Shown here piece by piece: positions 9,896 through 18,920 of a DNA stretch of 64,000 bases (within the stretch, counting starts at the first letter, position 1; every line of letters begins with the position of its first letter). Made by a program: the position numbers and the translations under genes. A model generated the notes under the pieces. The model was not told the origin of the DNA, ran no database searches, and worked only from the letters and a program-made list of their open reading frames with translations. This DNA comes from Croceivirga sp. (GTDB lineage: Bacteria > Bacteroidota > Bacteroidia > Flavobacteriales > Flavobacteriaceae): the NCBI GenBank assembly GCA_028284935.1, contig JANQQQ010000008.1, positions 434,001-498,000 of the forward strand, in the 5' to 3' direction.

Positions 9896-9946
9896 CGAGG
9901 AAGGATTTGACTGATTGCAACCTCAGAAAAAAATGCTAAAAAGTGG
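9896..9946 (+). promoter_or_regulatory. Candidate SAM-II riboswitch upstream of metK
   Basis: A first strand GAGG (9897-9900) pairs with CCTC (9921-9924), enclosing the conserved GATTTGACTGATTGCAA (9904-9920). It is followed by an A-rich linker and GCTAAAAAG (9935-9943). This order and these blocks match the SAM-II pseudoknot aptamer as I remember it (GATTTA..TTGCAA, then GCTAAAAAG). The three bases ACT (9910-9912) can pair with AGT (9942-9944), as the pseudoknot requires. P1 is short, with an AAG bulge. No intrinsic terminator lies between it and the metK ATG at 9997, so control would be at translation. Confidence 0.7.
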
Positions 9947-9996
9947 TGTAAACTTCTTTGGGCTGTTCCGTCAAATCTTTTCACAAAAACGAATGA

Positions 9997-11250
9997 ATGC
10001 CCTATTTATTTACTTCAGAATCTGTAAGTGAAGGACACCCCGATAAGATTGCGGACCAAATTAGTGATGCATTACTGGATAATTTTTTGGCCTTTGATTC
10101 CAATAGTAAGGTGGCTTGCGAAACCTTGGTGACCACTGGGCAGGTAGTGCTGGCCGGGGAAGTGAAGAGCGATACCTATCTTGACGTGCAGACTATTGCA
10201 CGCGAGACCATCAATAAAATTGGCTACACAAAAGGAGCGTATCAATTCAGTGGTGATTCTTGTGGCGTCATATCCTTGATTCATGAACAGTCACAGGACA
10301 TCAATCAAGGAGTAGATCGGGCAACCAAAGAAGAGCAAGGTGCAGGCGACCAAGGTATGATGTTTGGATACGCCAGCAATGAGACCGAGAATTTCATGCC
10401 CTTAGCGTTGGATATTTCCCATAAAATTTTAAAAACCCTAGCCGAACTTCGAAGGGATGGAAAGGAGATTACCTACCTCCGTCCAGATGCGAAGGCACAG
10501 GTTACCATTGAATATTCTGATGCCAATGAACCACAACGAATAGACACTATTGTAGTTTCGACCCAACATGATGATTTTGATGATGATGAGGTGATGTTGG
10601 CAAAAATCAAAAAGGATATCATCGGGATTTTGATTCCTAAGGTTAGGGCACAATTCCCAGAAAAGGTCCAACGGCTTTTTAATGACAGGATTACCTATCA
10701 TATCAATCCTACCGGTAAGTTTGTCATAGGGGGCCCCCACGGGGATGCAGGACTTACGGGTCGAAAAATAATTGTGGATACTTATGGTGGTAAAGGCGCC
10801 CATGGCGGGGGTGCCTTTAGCGGAAAGGATCCAAGCAAAGTGGACCGAAGCGCGGCATACGCTGCGCGGCACGCAGCCAAAAATTTGGTTGCTGCCGGTG
10901 TTGCTGATGAAATTTTGGTACAGGTAAGTTATGCCATTGGGGTTGTAGAACCTACCTCCATTTTTGTGGATACCTATGGCACGGCCAAGGTAAATTTGAC
11001 CGATGGAGAGATTGCTACAAAGGTGGCCCAACTTTTTGATATGAAACCTTATTCCATCGAGACGAGGTTGAAACTGCGAAATCCTATGTATTCAGAAACA
11101 GCGGCCTATGGGCATTTTGGAAAAAACCCCCATACCGTCACCAAGGTTTTTGAGTCCCCTTATAATGGTCGTATTGAAAAAGAAGTGGAACTCTTCACAT
11201 GGGAAAAGCTGGATATTGTTGATACCGTGAAAACTGCTTTTAATATCTAG
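9997..11250 (+). CDS. metK: S-adenosylmethionine synthetase
   Basis: The 417-residue cytosolic enzyme makes SAM from methionine and ATP. The first signature, SEGHPDK, is at residues 11-17. [12 protein letters not shown] (about 117-128), [13 protein letters not shown] and the loop [17 protein letters not shown] are all present and intact. The length is slightly above that of E. coli MetK (384). The leader carries a candidate SAM-II riboswitch and a consensus -7 box, so the enzyme is likely repressed by its own product. It is monocistronic as far as can be seen; a repeat-like sequence follows. Confidence 0.97.
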   Translation: MPYLFTSESVSEGHPDKIADQISDALLDNFLAFDSNSKVACETLVTTGQVVLAGEVKSDTYLDVQTIARETINKIGYTKGAYQFSGDSCGVISLIHEQSQDINQGVDRATKEEQGAGDQGMMFGYASNETENFMPLALDISHKILKTLAELRRDGKEITYLRPDAKAQVTIEYSDANEPQRIDTIVVSTQHDDFDDDEVMLAKIKKDIIGILIPKVRAQFPEKVQRLFNDRITYHINPTGKFVIGGPHGDAGLTGRKIIVDTYGGKGAHGGGAFSGKDPSKVDRSAAYAARHAAKNLVAAGVADEILVQVSYAIGVVEPTSIFVDTYGTAKVNLTDGEIATKVAQLFDMKPYSIETRLKLRNPMYSETAAYGHFGKNPHTVTKVFESPYNGRIEKEVELFTWEKLDIVDTVKTAFNI

Positions 11251-11263
11251 ATTCAATGATTTT

Positions 11264-11332
11264 GGTGACTGAGTAAAGTCGAAGTCGCTTTGTCAAATTG
11301 TACGATGGTCATTTCGATACCGCTCAATGACC
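11264..11332. repeat. REP-like palindromic intergenic sequence
   Basis: After metK lies a sequence beginning GGTGACTGAGTAAAGTCGAA (11264-11283) and ending with a hairpin GGTCATT (11307-11313) / AATGACC (11326-11332). The GACTGAG..AAGTCGAA and TCATTTCGA..CGCTCAATGA blocks resemble the short palindromic repeats scattered between genes in many Flavobacteria. Only one full copy is present here; 18631-18665 is a related fragment. Confidence 0.5.
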
Positions 11333-11381
11333 GCTGGGATATCTTTTCTTCGTAGCTTTAAGATCTACAAAATTCAGATTA

Positions 11382-13316
11382 ATGAGGTTGCTTTTTCGTA
11401 TTTCAATTGCCGTATTACTAACACTTTTTTTCTTCCAATCCTGTAAAAAGACGACTAAGACGGCGGTTGAAATTGAGGAGAATTACGTTGTTAAGAACTA
11501 CACCAAACAAGAAGTAGATATTGAAATGCGCGATGGGGTAAAACTGCACACCACCATTTATTCCCCGAAAGATGCGTCCAAAGAATATCCTATCATCATG
11601 CAACGTACGCCTTACAGTTCCAGACCCTATGGTGAGGGACGATTACGGACAAGAATTGCGCCAAACATCAATATGATGCGGGAAGGGTATATTGTGGTCT
11701 ATCAAGATGTGCGCGGTCGCTGGATGAGCGAAGGACATTATGAGAATATGCGGGCCTACGTTCCAAATAAAACGGATAGTACCCAAGTCGATGAAAGTTC
11801 TGACACCTACGATACCATAGAATGGCTGGTTAATAACGTGGAAAACAATAATGGTCGCGTGGGACTTTGGGGGATTTCCTATCCCGGGTTTTATGCCACA
11901 TATGGAACCATTGACCCGCACCCGGCATTAAAGGCCTCTTCACCGCAGGCCTGTATCGGGGACTTCTTTTTTGATGATTTTCATCACAACGGGGCCTATT
12001 TGTTGAGTTATTTTAGGGCAACCTCCCTATTTGGAACGCCACGGCCCAATGGCGATCAACCCATCGACACCGCTTGGTACACCTTACCTGATATTGGTAC
12101 GGAGGACCAGTACGATTTCTTTTTGGAAGCCGGTTCGCTAAAAAATTTGAATTCCTTTTTTGAGTATGGATTGAAAGATGAGGTTTCCCTTGCTCCCGAT
12201 GGGATGACCGATGATTTCTTTTGGAATGAATTGAAGGAGCATCCTAACTATGACGATTTATGGCAGCGAAGGGGATTGATCCAGCATTTGGACAAAACAA
12301 AATCCCATGTGGCAACTATGATCGTTGGGGGATGGTTCGATGCTGAGGATTTGTATGGACCCTTGGAGACCTACAAGAATATCGAGAAACACAATGAAGG
12401 GGCATACAACACCATGGTTTTTGGCCCGTGGGACCATGGCCGTTGGGCGCGCAGGAGCGAGCGCAATTTGGTAGGGAATTATTATTTTGGTGATTCAATT
12501 TCGGTGTACTACCAAGACCATATAGAAACCAAATTCTTCCATCATTTTTTAAAGGGTGAAGGTGATGGGAAAACAGGGTTGCCAGAAGCCTATGTTTTTG
12601 ATTCCGGTAAAAAAGAATGGAGTGAATTGCCAGCATGGCCACCAAAAGAAGCTGTGAAACAACGGATGTTCCTATCGGAAAATCAGGAATTGACAACAGC
12701 GCAAAAGGGAGCCGTCGGTATTGATTTCATTAGCGATATAAAAAAACCAGTGCCCTATTCCGAGGATATAAAATCGGTATTTACCCCTAGAAAATATATG
12801 ACCGATGATCAGCGTTTTGCTGCACGTCGCTCTGATGTACTGGTTTTTGAAACGGAGGTACTGGAAGAGGACTTGACTTTGGCCGGACCCATTGCGGCCA
12901 ATTTAAAAGTGGCCACCACGGGAACCGGTGCAGATTGGATTGTAAAAATCATCGATGTGCACCCTGCTGATGTTGAAACCCATGAGGAAATGCAAGACCA
13001 TTTAAAAATGAGCAACTATCATTTGATGGTTCGCAGTGAGGTATTGCGTGGTCGATTCAGAAACAGTTTTTCAAATCCAGAACCGTTTACACCGAACAAA
13101 AAAACGGATGTCAATATCACCTTACAAGATGTATACCATACCTTTAAGAAAGGGCACAAATTGCAAGTGCAAGTGCAGAGCACATGGTTTCCATTGATTG
13201 ATTTAAATCCGCAGACCTATGTGGAAAATATTTTCAAAGCTGAGGATGAAGACTTTAAAACCCAGACCCATACTGTTTTTACGGATTCCAGTTTGGAATT
13301 CTCGATTTTAGAATAG
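11382..13316 (+). CDS. CocE/NonD family hydrolase (Xaa-Pro dipeptidyl-peptidase-like lipoprotein)
   Basis: The 644-residue alpha/beta hydrolase carries a lipoprotein signal peptide with lipid-accepting Cys21 (LFFFQSCKK). The nucleophile elbow GISYPG places the catalytic Ser at 166. The catalytic His is probably H352 in GPWDHGRW, and the Asp lies in the GGWFDAEDLYGP segment. The C-terminal third (about 480-640) is the jelly-roll domain typical of CocE and Xaa-Pro dipeptidyl peptidases (DVLVFETEVLEEDLTLAGP). It is likely a peptidase or esterase at the cell surface or in the periplasm; the substrate is not predictable. The next gene begins 26 bp downstream. Confidence 0.9.
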   Translation: MRLLFRISIAVLLTLFFFQSCKKTTKTAVEIEENYVVKNYTKQEVDIEMRDGVKLHTTIYSPKDASKEYPIIMQRTPYSSRPYGEGRLRTRIAPNINMMREGYIVVYQDVRGRWMSEGHYENMRAYVPNKTDSTQVDESSDTYDTIEWLVNNVENNNGRVGLWGISYPGFYATYGTIDPHPALKASSPQACIGDFFFDDFHHNGAYLLSYFRATSLFGTPRPNGDQPIDTAWYTLPDIGTEDQYDFFLEAGSLKNLNSFFEYGLKDEVSLAPDGMTDDFFWNELKEHPNYDDLWQRRGLIQHLDKTKSHVATMIVGGWFDAEDLYGPLETYKNIEKHNEGAYNTMVFGPWDHGRWARRSERNLVGNYYFGDSISVYYQDHIETKFFHHFLKGEGDGKTGLPEAYVFDSGKKEWSELPAWPPKEAVKQRMFLSENQELTTAQKGAVGIDFISDIKKPVPYSEDIKSVFTPRKYMTDDQRFAARRSDVLVFETEVLEEDLTLAGPIAANLKVATTGTGADWIVKIIDVHPADVETHEEMQDHLKMSNYHLMVRSEVLRGRFRNSFSNPEPFTPNKKTDVNITLQDVYHTFKKGHKLQVQVQSTWFPLIDLNPQTYVENIFKAEDEDFKTQTHTVFTDSSLEFSILE

Positions 13317-13342
13317 GAAAATCAAGTAATAAAATAGGAACG

Positions 13343-14290
13343 GTGGAAACAAAAACTACCGAGTTTGAACAAATTACATCCAACATTTTAATGGTAAGAC
13401 CCTCTAATTTTGGGTTCAATTGGGATACAGCTGACCATAATTCCTTCCAAAAAGATGATCGGCGTCTATCAAGAAAAGAGATTATCAAAGAAGCAAGAAA
13501 AGAGTTTGATACCTTCTCAGGTTTGCTGCTGGATTCTGGTATTCAGGTGCATATTCATCATGAGAAGGAAGGGGCAGACAGCACAGACTCCGTTTTTCCG
13601 AACAACTGGTTCAGCAGTCATCAAGATGGTTTATTTGTTACTTATCCCATGTTCTCGGAAAAAAGAAGAACGGAACGGGAATCCGAAATAATTCCCGAGC
13701 TCAGCAAAACGTATCAAATCAGGGAACATTTACGATTGGAAGGATGGGAAAAAGAAGATGTGTTCCTTGAAGGTACGGGCAGTATGGTTTTGGACCGACA
13801 GCATAAAATTGCCTACGCCTGCAAATCGAATAGGACCAGTGAAGTTGTTCTTGATGAATGTTGTGATGTATTGGGCTATTCCAAATTCCTTTTTGATGCC
13901 GTAGATCGCAGTGGGCTTCCTATTTATCATACCAATGTAGTGATGGCAGTAGGGACTTCATTTACAATAATTTGCTGGGATGCGATAAAATACAAGAAAC
14001 AAAGGGCCGACTTGAAAAAGGCCTTTGAACAGACTAAAAAGGAAATCATTCCCATATCATTAGCTCAGATGGAGCAATTTGCCGGAAATATGATTCAGGT
14101 CAAGAGCATGGAAGGTAACGACTTTTTAGTGATGTCAACAACTGCCTTTGATTCGTTGACATCGGAACAGATTGGGAGAATTGAAGAACATACCACGATT
14201 CTTCATAGCGACCTTAGGGTGATAGAAACGTACGGGGGAGGTAGTGCGAGATGTATGATCGCTGAGATTTTCTTGCCCCAAACGAATTGA
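13343..14290 (+). CDS. ctlX: Citrulline utilization hydrolase CtlX-like (amidinotransferase/DDAH fold)
   Basis: The 315-residue enzyme belongs to the guanidino-modifying superfamily. It shows the family-typical N-terminus (ILMVRPSNFGFN), the substrate-binding TDSVFPNNWFSSH, EGTGSMVLDR, YHTNVVMAVG with the catalytic His, and the C-terminal GGGSARCMIAEIF with the nucleophilic Cys. CtlX proteins are annotated as hydrolases in citrulline/arginine use; the exact substrate here is inferred. The start is GTG at 13343, since a start at the internal ATG (13391) would cut the first strand. It is probably co-transcribed with the upstream hydrolase (26 bp gap). Confidence 0.85.
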   Translation: METKTTEFEQITSNILMVRPSNFGFNWDTADHNSFQKDDRRLSRKEIIKEARKEFDTFSGLLLDSGIQVHIHHEKEGADSTDSVFPNNWFSSHQDGLFVTYPMFSEKRRTERESEIIPELSKTYQIREHLRLEGWEKEDVFLEGTGSMVLDRQHKIAYACKSNRTSEVVLDECCDVLGYSKFLFDAVDRSGLPIYHTNVVMAVGTSFTIICWDAIKYKKQRADLKKAFEQTKKEIIPISLAQMEQFAGNMIQVKSMEGNDFLVMSTTAFDSLTSEQIGRIEEHTTILHSDLRVIETYGGGSARCMIAEIFLPQTN

Positions 14291-14454
14291 ATGGCATATG
14301 GAAATGAACCTAGGTTATTTTAACAATGGTATTCAAAAGTAGTACCATGCCCGGAAAATCAAGGGATGGCTTATTAATTTTGTGTATAATCGTTGAAAAA
14401 GATTAAATAAGAAAAAGGGAACAAAGTTTTGGTTTCACAGTCCGATCTGAATTT

Positions 14455-15258
14455 ATGAAGACAAAAAAACTTAAGGCAGGAAAATTTATGGGGCAGACGC
14501 AGAAAATGAGGATGTTACCTGGCTTTATGCTTTCCAGGACCGATCATGGACAACACATGAAAGTTCCCAAGCATGAACATGAGTATCCTTATATAAGCTT
14601 ATTGCTCCATGGACTCTACCACGAGAAATCCATAATTTCTGAACATGACATTAAAACAGGGAGTTCCATACTCAGACCCAAGGGATTTGAACATAAGAAC
14701 GAGATTGGGTCAAGGAACAGCTTTTGTTTCAATATTGAAATAGAGAAGGCATTTTCCAATGACCATAGTTATCCAAAAATGACGGACTTTATACAATTTG
14801 AAAGAAACAATCTGGAAGTTTTTAAAATCTACTTCGGCTTTCAAAATGACTTTTCCAATGAACTTTTGACCATGACCGTTGAAGAGAACCTACGTCTTTT
14901 GTTCCAGCGATACCATAAGGAAAGAATCTTGGGTAGGGCCTTATGGGTCAATGAGATAACCAAAGAGTTACGATTAAGTCCTGAAAAAAAATACAGCATT
15001 GATGAAGTGTCTGATTCATTATGCCTACATCCCAATTATTTTGTGCGAAAGTTTAAATCAAAGACCGGTCATACATTTAGTGAGTTTTTGTTGAGACAGC
15101 GAATTTCCAAGGGATTGGATATGATGTTGAATACAACAACGTCCTTGACGGAAATCGCCGTGGAAAGTGGTTTCTACGATCAAAGTCATTTTATACGGCA
15201 TTTTAAACGCTTTTTTGGTGTTTCGCCCTCGCAATATAGAAAAATTGTAAAAGGTTAA
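14455..15258 (+). CDS. AraC family transcriptional regulator
   Basis: The 267-residue protein has an N-terminal cupin-like sensor region (about 1-150, with HEHEYPYISLLLHGLYHE) and a C-terminal double helix-turn-helix (about 170-265). The second HTH reads SLTEIAVESGFYDQSHFIRHFKRFFGVSPSQYRK, here quoted only to show the family end motif FGVSPSQYRK at 253-262. A consensus -7 box TAATTTTG lies upstream at 14375-14382. No recognisable operon partner adjoins it, and the effector and targets are unknown. It is unrelated in its N-terminus to the AraC regulator at 32172. Confidence 0.9.
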   Translation: MKTKKLKAGKFMGQTQKMRMLPGFMLSRTDHGQHMKVPKHEHEYPYISLLLHGLYHEKSIISEHDIKTGSSILRPKGFEHKNEIGSRNSFCFNIEIEKAFSNDHSYPKMTDFIQFERNNLEVFKIYFGFQNDFSNELLTMTVEENLRLLFQRYHKERILGRALWVNEITKELRLSPEKKYSIDEVSDSLCLHPNYFVRKFKSKTGHTFSEFLLRQRISKGLDMMLNTTTSLTEIAVESGFYDQSHFIRHFKRFFGVSPSQYRKIVKG

Positions 15259-15320
15259 TTCCGTACAATCGGGTCTTTGCCCGGAATCCTTTCTTTGGAC
15301 TTCATTTTAATTAGTGTTTC

Positions 15321-16427
15321 ATGAAGTTCCCTTTAACCCTCGTGGTTTTTGCGATATGTTTGGCAGGTAACGGCCAAGACGAATCGGCCCCTTATCCCAA
15401 AATCGACAGTACGAATTTTAATAAGGTGTATCCCTATGCGCTAAGGGGTAATCTGAATGCCGTTCTTGAAATGTTGGAAATGGCCGAGGACAGTTCCCTG
15501 ACCCAGAAGCAGCGAGACAAAAAGGCGAGGTATCATCAACGCTTTTTGTACCGGAATGAAGATTTTGATTACAATACCAATGAAGCGCAAATTGTAGACC
15601 TTTTTAAACGTTTCCAAAACTACTGGCGCTCCGTAATGGTGGAAAATGTGGAGCAGGATTTGGCAGATCGCCTATTTAGGGATGAAATGACCTACTTTTT
15701 AAAAAAACATTATCAGCCGGAACCCAGTTTAGAGCGAATACGAAAAGAGTACTATACCATGTTCCAAGATTTTTTTAGGAGCAAGAATATGTATGGGCTT
15801 GGGGTGGGAAAAACAGGCCATTTGTATGACCTTTATCTTTGGAAAAACGAGGAAGAAAGGGATTATACCATCAACCTTCCCGAAGGACAAACCATAAAGG
15901 TCTCCGTAGTTTTTATGAGGGATTTTGTAAGCAACGGTTGGGCTCATTACACCACTTTTGGCCGTAGCTTCAGTGGTGGATGGGCCACAAGGGAAAAATT
16001 ATTCTGTGTAGAGGAGTCCTATGGGCCAAAGGATGAGGAAGAATTTTTAATCAGTTATTTATCGCATGAAGGGCAACATTTTTCGGATTACAAAGTCTTT
16101 CCAAAACTGAAGCAGGCAGATTTGGAGTATCGGGCAAAATTGACCGAACTTTCCTTGGCCAAGGAGACCACACATCAAATACTGGACAAATTCATTACCA
16201 ATGCCACAAATGATACGTCATATGCACATGGATTTGCGAATTATATGGTCATTAAATTGTTGTCAAGGGCTGTTTTTGGTTCCGATCTTGAGTCGGGTCT
16301 TGAAAAGTGGGAGCAAGTTTCCGTAAAGAAAATTAACGATGAGGCATTAAAGCTGTTAAAGGCACACTCCAGAGAATTAAAAGCATTGGGCGCTGGGTCC
16401 ATCCAGGCCTATATTACGACTTTATAG
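15321..16427 (+). CDS. Secreted putative zinc metalloprotease (HEXXH protein)
   Basis: I do not recognise the family. The 368-residue product has a short signal peptide (MKFPLTLVVFAICLAGNGQ). A mostly helical N-terminal half is followed by a region with SHEGQH, where H249-E250-x-x-H253 forms an HEXXH zinc site. E269 in DLEYRAKLTEL, 16 residues after the second His, is a plausible third ligand as in gluzincins. No other protease domain is apparent. Metalloprotease activity is inference from this motif and the secretion signal. The gene stands 62 bp after the AraC regulator and 33 bp before another secreted protein. Confidence 0.6.
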   Translation: MKFPLTLVVFAICLAGNGQDESAPYPKIDSTNFNKVYPYALRGNLNAVLEMLEMAEDSSLTQKQRDKKARYHQRFLYRNEDFDYNTNEAQIVDLFKRFQNYWRSVMVENVEQDLADRLFRDEMTYFLKKHYQPEPSLERIRKEYYTMFQDFFRSKNMYGLGVGKTGHLYDLYLWKNEEERDYTINLPEGQTIKVSVVFMRDFVSNGWAHYTTFGRSFSGGWATREKLFCVEESYGPKDEEEFLISYLSHEGQHFSDYKVFPKLKQADLEYRAKLTELSLAKETTHQILDKFITNATNDTSYAHGFANYMVIKLLSRAVFGSDLESGLEKWEQVSVKKINDEALKLLKAHSRELKALGAGSIQAYITTL

Positions 16428-16460
16428 ATTAGTTTAATGAGTTGGTATAAATATTGAGTA

Positions 16461-17207
16461 ATGAAAAAAAGAACATTGTTTCTAGTAGTATTACTAGGGT
16501 ATCAATACAATGCCTTTTGTCAAAATAATCCATTAAAGATTTCCGGAAACGATTTAGAGGTTGGTTATTTGAAAGAAGGTCAAAATAACTATTTGGTATA
16601 TGTAGAAAAGGGGGATGGTACCATTTTAGACATAGCTATTTGGGAGCGAAACATTTCCTTTTCAAAATATAATGGCGAGGATGTTATAGCAGTGTCACAA
16701 CATTGGAAAAATCATGACAGTGTTAGATCTAGAGTCGTTCAATCCATCGTCAAAAAAGAAAACCTTAATCCAATATATCACTATTCAGAAAACGGAAGGG
16801 GTATAAAAGAGGCTTTTGACTTCACGGAGAATACGGTTAAAGGAACGGATACTGTTGTTCAAAATGACAAAAAAGATTTTTATCTAGAGTTGAAAGAACC
16901 AACGTTTAACTGGGAATTGGATTTAGAGATGTTTCAATGCTTGCCTTACCAAAAAAGCAAAGTCTTTAGAATTGGGTTTTATCATCCCGGGGGGCGCATT
17001 GCACCAGCTTTTTACAATTATGAAGTAATCGGCGAAGAAAGCATAATTTTTGATGGAAGTAAGAAAATTGAATGTTGGCTATTGCAATTGAAACAGAAAG
17101 ATGGGAATAAAACCACTTTTTGGATTACCAAAAACACCCGAGAGGTAATGAAAATGGAGGAGCAATGGAAGGGTATAAGGCGCTACAAGATTAAATTCCA
17201 TGGTTAG
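16461..17207 (+). CDS. Secreted protein of unknown function
   Basis: The 248-residue product begins with a cleavable signal peptide (MKKRTLFLVVLLGYQYNAFCQN). The mature part is rich in beta-strand-forming residues and shows no catalytic motif I recognise. The C-terminal half (KKIECWLLQLKQKDGNKTTF, WITKNTREVMKMEEQ) resembles the closing strands of secreted, lipocalin-like or DUF3108-type beta-barrel proteins, but this is only an impression. It follows the putative metalloprotease by 33 bp and precedes a small membrane protein by 31 bp, so the three may form one transcription unit. Confidence 0.65.
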   Translation: MKKRTLFLVVLLGYQYNAFCQNNPLKISGNDLEVGYLKEGQNNYLVYVEKGDGTILDIAIWERNISFSKYNGEDVIAVSQHWKNHDSVRSRVVQSIVKKENLNPIYHYSENGRGIKEAFDFTENTVKGTDTVVQNDKKDFYLELKEPTFNWELDLEMFQCLPYQKSKVFRIGFYHPGGRIAPAFYNYEVIGEESIIFDGSKKIECWLLQLKQKDGNKTTFWITKNTREVMKMEEQWKGIRRYKIKFHG

Positions 17208-17238
17208 ACGTCAATAAACGAACAACCGCCATTGTAAC

Positions 17239-17823
17239 ATGAAAACCAATAAGCGAAGGATACCCTTTAGGTCTGACCATGTAATGGGATTTGCGGCTAT
17301 GGTCATAAGTTTGCTGACATTGCTTATATTCATGTACCAGACTCACCTTTTAAGGGAACAAAGTAGATTGTCAGTTAAGCCAAGATTGACATTTAGTAAG
17401 AATATAGATCGCACAATAACCCTAAGCAAGAAGGATTCCCTAACTTCCACCAAGGTGAGTTTAAGTTTAAGCATAAGAAATGATGGGTTGGGCCCTGCCA
17501 TCATTGAATCCAATAAAGTTGTCCATCAAAATAGGGAATTTGATATCCTCACATTTTTTGATATGGTTTACCCTAAATTGAGAGAATATGGTGTTTTTAA
17601 TCAAATTACAGATCTAAAAGTCGGAGGTGCCATACCTGTTTCACAAAGTGTAAATGTATTTTCCTATTTCTACGACATTGTTGATGAAAACAAGATCAAG
17701 AGTTATTTGGAAATCTCTGACTTCCAAGAATTACCATTCAATATTTCTGTAGTATATTCTTCGATGTATCAAGAGAAATGGATGGTCACCTCAAATGAAG
17801 AAGGCCATCCCCGAGAGAGATGA
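17239..17823 (+). CDS. Membrane-anchored protein of unknown function
   Basis: The 194-residue product has a short positively charged start (MKTNKRRIPFRSDH), one strong membrane helix at about residues 15-35 (MGFAAMVISLLTLLIFMY) and a soluble remainder of alternating beta pattern (SLSLSIRNDGLGPAIIESNK). The segment KPRLTFSK followed by LSIRNDGLGPA is typical of small membrane-attached beta-sandwich proteins of unknown function in Bacteroidota. It lies in a row of three secreted or membrane genes with no recognisable enzyme partner. Confidence 0.65.
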   Translation: MKTNKRRIPFRSDHVMGFAAMVISLLTLLIFMYQTHLLREQSRLSVKPRLTFSKNIDRTITLSKKDSLTSTKVSLSLSIRNDGLGPAIIESNKVVHQNREFDILTFFDMVYPKLREYGVFNQITDLKVGGAIPVSQSVNVFSYFYDIVDENKIKSYLEISDFQELPFNISVVYSSMYQEKWMVTSNEEGHPRER

Positions 17824-17943
17824 AATTTGAATTCATACATTAATCGAACAATTGTTCTGGGTTGTTAAAAATACTGGGTGACTATTGACTAAAATCTGAT
17901 TCCGATTAAAAAAATAAGAGAACCATGGCCCACAAGGGATGCC

Positions 17944-18561
17944 ATGCAACAGGTATATCAAGAAAAACTGTGGGGGGACAATGGAGCAGAATTTTATTCT
18001 GGTGAGGGTTCCCATCATCCTAAATTGGTAAATCCCTATTTAGAGATGGTAACCCCATTTTTGAAGTCCTTTAATCAACCTATGACCGTTTGTGATTTGG
18101 GCTGTGGGGATTTTAATATTGGCAAAGTACTGGTGCCCCACGCCAAAAAATATGTTGCTGTTGATATCGTTCCAGAATTGATTGCGCGCAACAAAAGACA
18201 GTTCCCGTATCCCAATGTAGAATTCTATTGTTTGAACATTGCTAAGGACGATTTGCCAAAGGGAGACTGCGTCATTTTAAGACACGTATTGCAGCACTTA
18301 TCAAATACTGAGGTTGCAGAAGTGGCAGATAAACTCTATGACTACAAATATATACTAGTAACGGAGCATTTGCCTTCTGGGGATTTTGTGCCTAATAGGG
18401 ATATTATTTCAGGACAGGGCATCCGTTTAAAAAAACAAAGTGGGGTGGATTTGTTGGCAGCACCATTTTATTTAGAAGTAAAAGAAGCAAAACGATTACT
18501 TTCCCTAAACCCACATGGTCATCATGGTATCATTGAAACCAAAATCTTCCAGATGTTTTGA
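17944..18561 (+). CDS. Class I SAM-dependent methyltransferase
   Basis: The 205-residue product has the SAM-binding motif I VCDLGCGDFNIGKVL near residues 48-62 and a Rossmann continuation (KYVAVDIVPELI with the acidic ribose-binding residue). VILRHVLQHL forms the post-II region. The substrate is unknown. The first ATG is at 17944, but the codons before it back to the in-frame TAA at 17890 read NLIPIKKIREPWPTRDA, which looks like the genuine N-terminus of this family (a W-P-T-R-x-AM motif). The true start may therefore be a rare codon (ATT 17899 or 17905, CTG 17896). A weak hairpin/T-run follows the gene. Confidence 0.88.
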   Translation: MQQVYQEKLWGDNGAEFYSGEGSHHPKLVNPYLEMVTPFLKSFNQPMTVCDLGCGDFNIGKVLVPHAKKYVAVDIVPELIARNKRQFPYPNVEFYCLNIAKDDLPKGDCVILRHVLQHLSNTEVAEVADKLYDYKYILVTEHLPSGDFVPNRDIISGQGIRLKKQSGVDLLAAPFYLEVKEAKRLLSLNPHGHHGIIETKIFQMF

Positions 18562-18630
18562 ACTTTTGGAATAAAATGGATTTCTCAATCAAATGCCTTT
18601 GGCATTTTCATGTCAAAATGGCAAAACAGG

Positions 18631-18665
18631 CTCATTGGTCATTTCGAACGAATGAGAGAAATCCC
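18631..18665. repeat. Fragment of a REP-like palindrome
   Basis: The stretch contains CATTTCGAACGAATG (inverted repeat around TTCGAA) followed by AGAGAAATCCC. Read on the minus strand it gives GGGATTTCTCTCATTCGTTCGAAATGACC split in two parts at 18665-18637, resembling a short intergenic palindrome common in Flavobacteria and the TCATTTCGA block of the element at 11264-11332. Confidence 0.4.
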
Positions 18666-18674
18666 AAAATCTAT

Positions 18675-18691
18675 AAAACCACTAGGTTTTT
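18675..18691 (+). terminator. Weak intrinsic terminator after the methyltransferase
   Basis: AAAACC (18675-18680), loop ACTA, GGTTTT (18685-18690) and one more T make a 6-bp stem-loop ending in a short T run, 114 bp after the methyltransferase stop and ahead of the SAM-I leader. The stem is short and AT-rich, so its strength is doubtful. Confidence 0.4.
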
Positions 18692-18773
18692 GTGAAATTT
18701 TTCAAAATGATTAGGATTTTTCAAAATTCTGATGTAATCTTTGTCCCATAAGTTCAAACACGTATTGAATAGT

Positions 18774-18920
18774 TATCAAGAAAGGTGGAGGGAATAGACC
18801 CTTTGAAGCCTTAGCAACCCTTGACCCCTTGTGTCAAGAAGGTGCTACATTCTATCCCATTGGGAAAAGATAGCAATCATCGATTCACATCGATATTCAC
18901 TTTCTTATAACTTCTTGATT
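18774..18920 (+). promoter_or_regulatory. SAM-I (S-box) riboswitch upstream of the metY operon
   Basis: The S-box core is plain: AAGGTGGAGGGA (18781-18792) followed by CCCTTTGAAGCC, TAGCAACCC and AAGGTGCTACATTC. P1 forms from ATCAAG (18775-18780) and CTTGAT (18914-18919). The start codon of metY is at 18982. No clear terminator hairpin is seen between P1 and the ATG, so the expression platform may act on translation or be non-canonical. A TCTTTG element lies about 33 bp upstream of the aptamer (18738-18743); a TCTTTG also precedes the other SAM-I leader. Confidence 0.93.
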
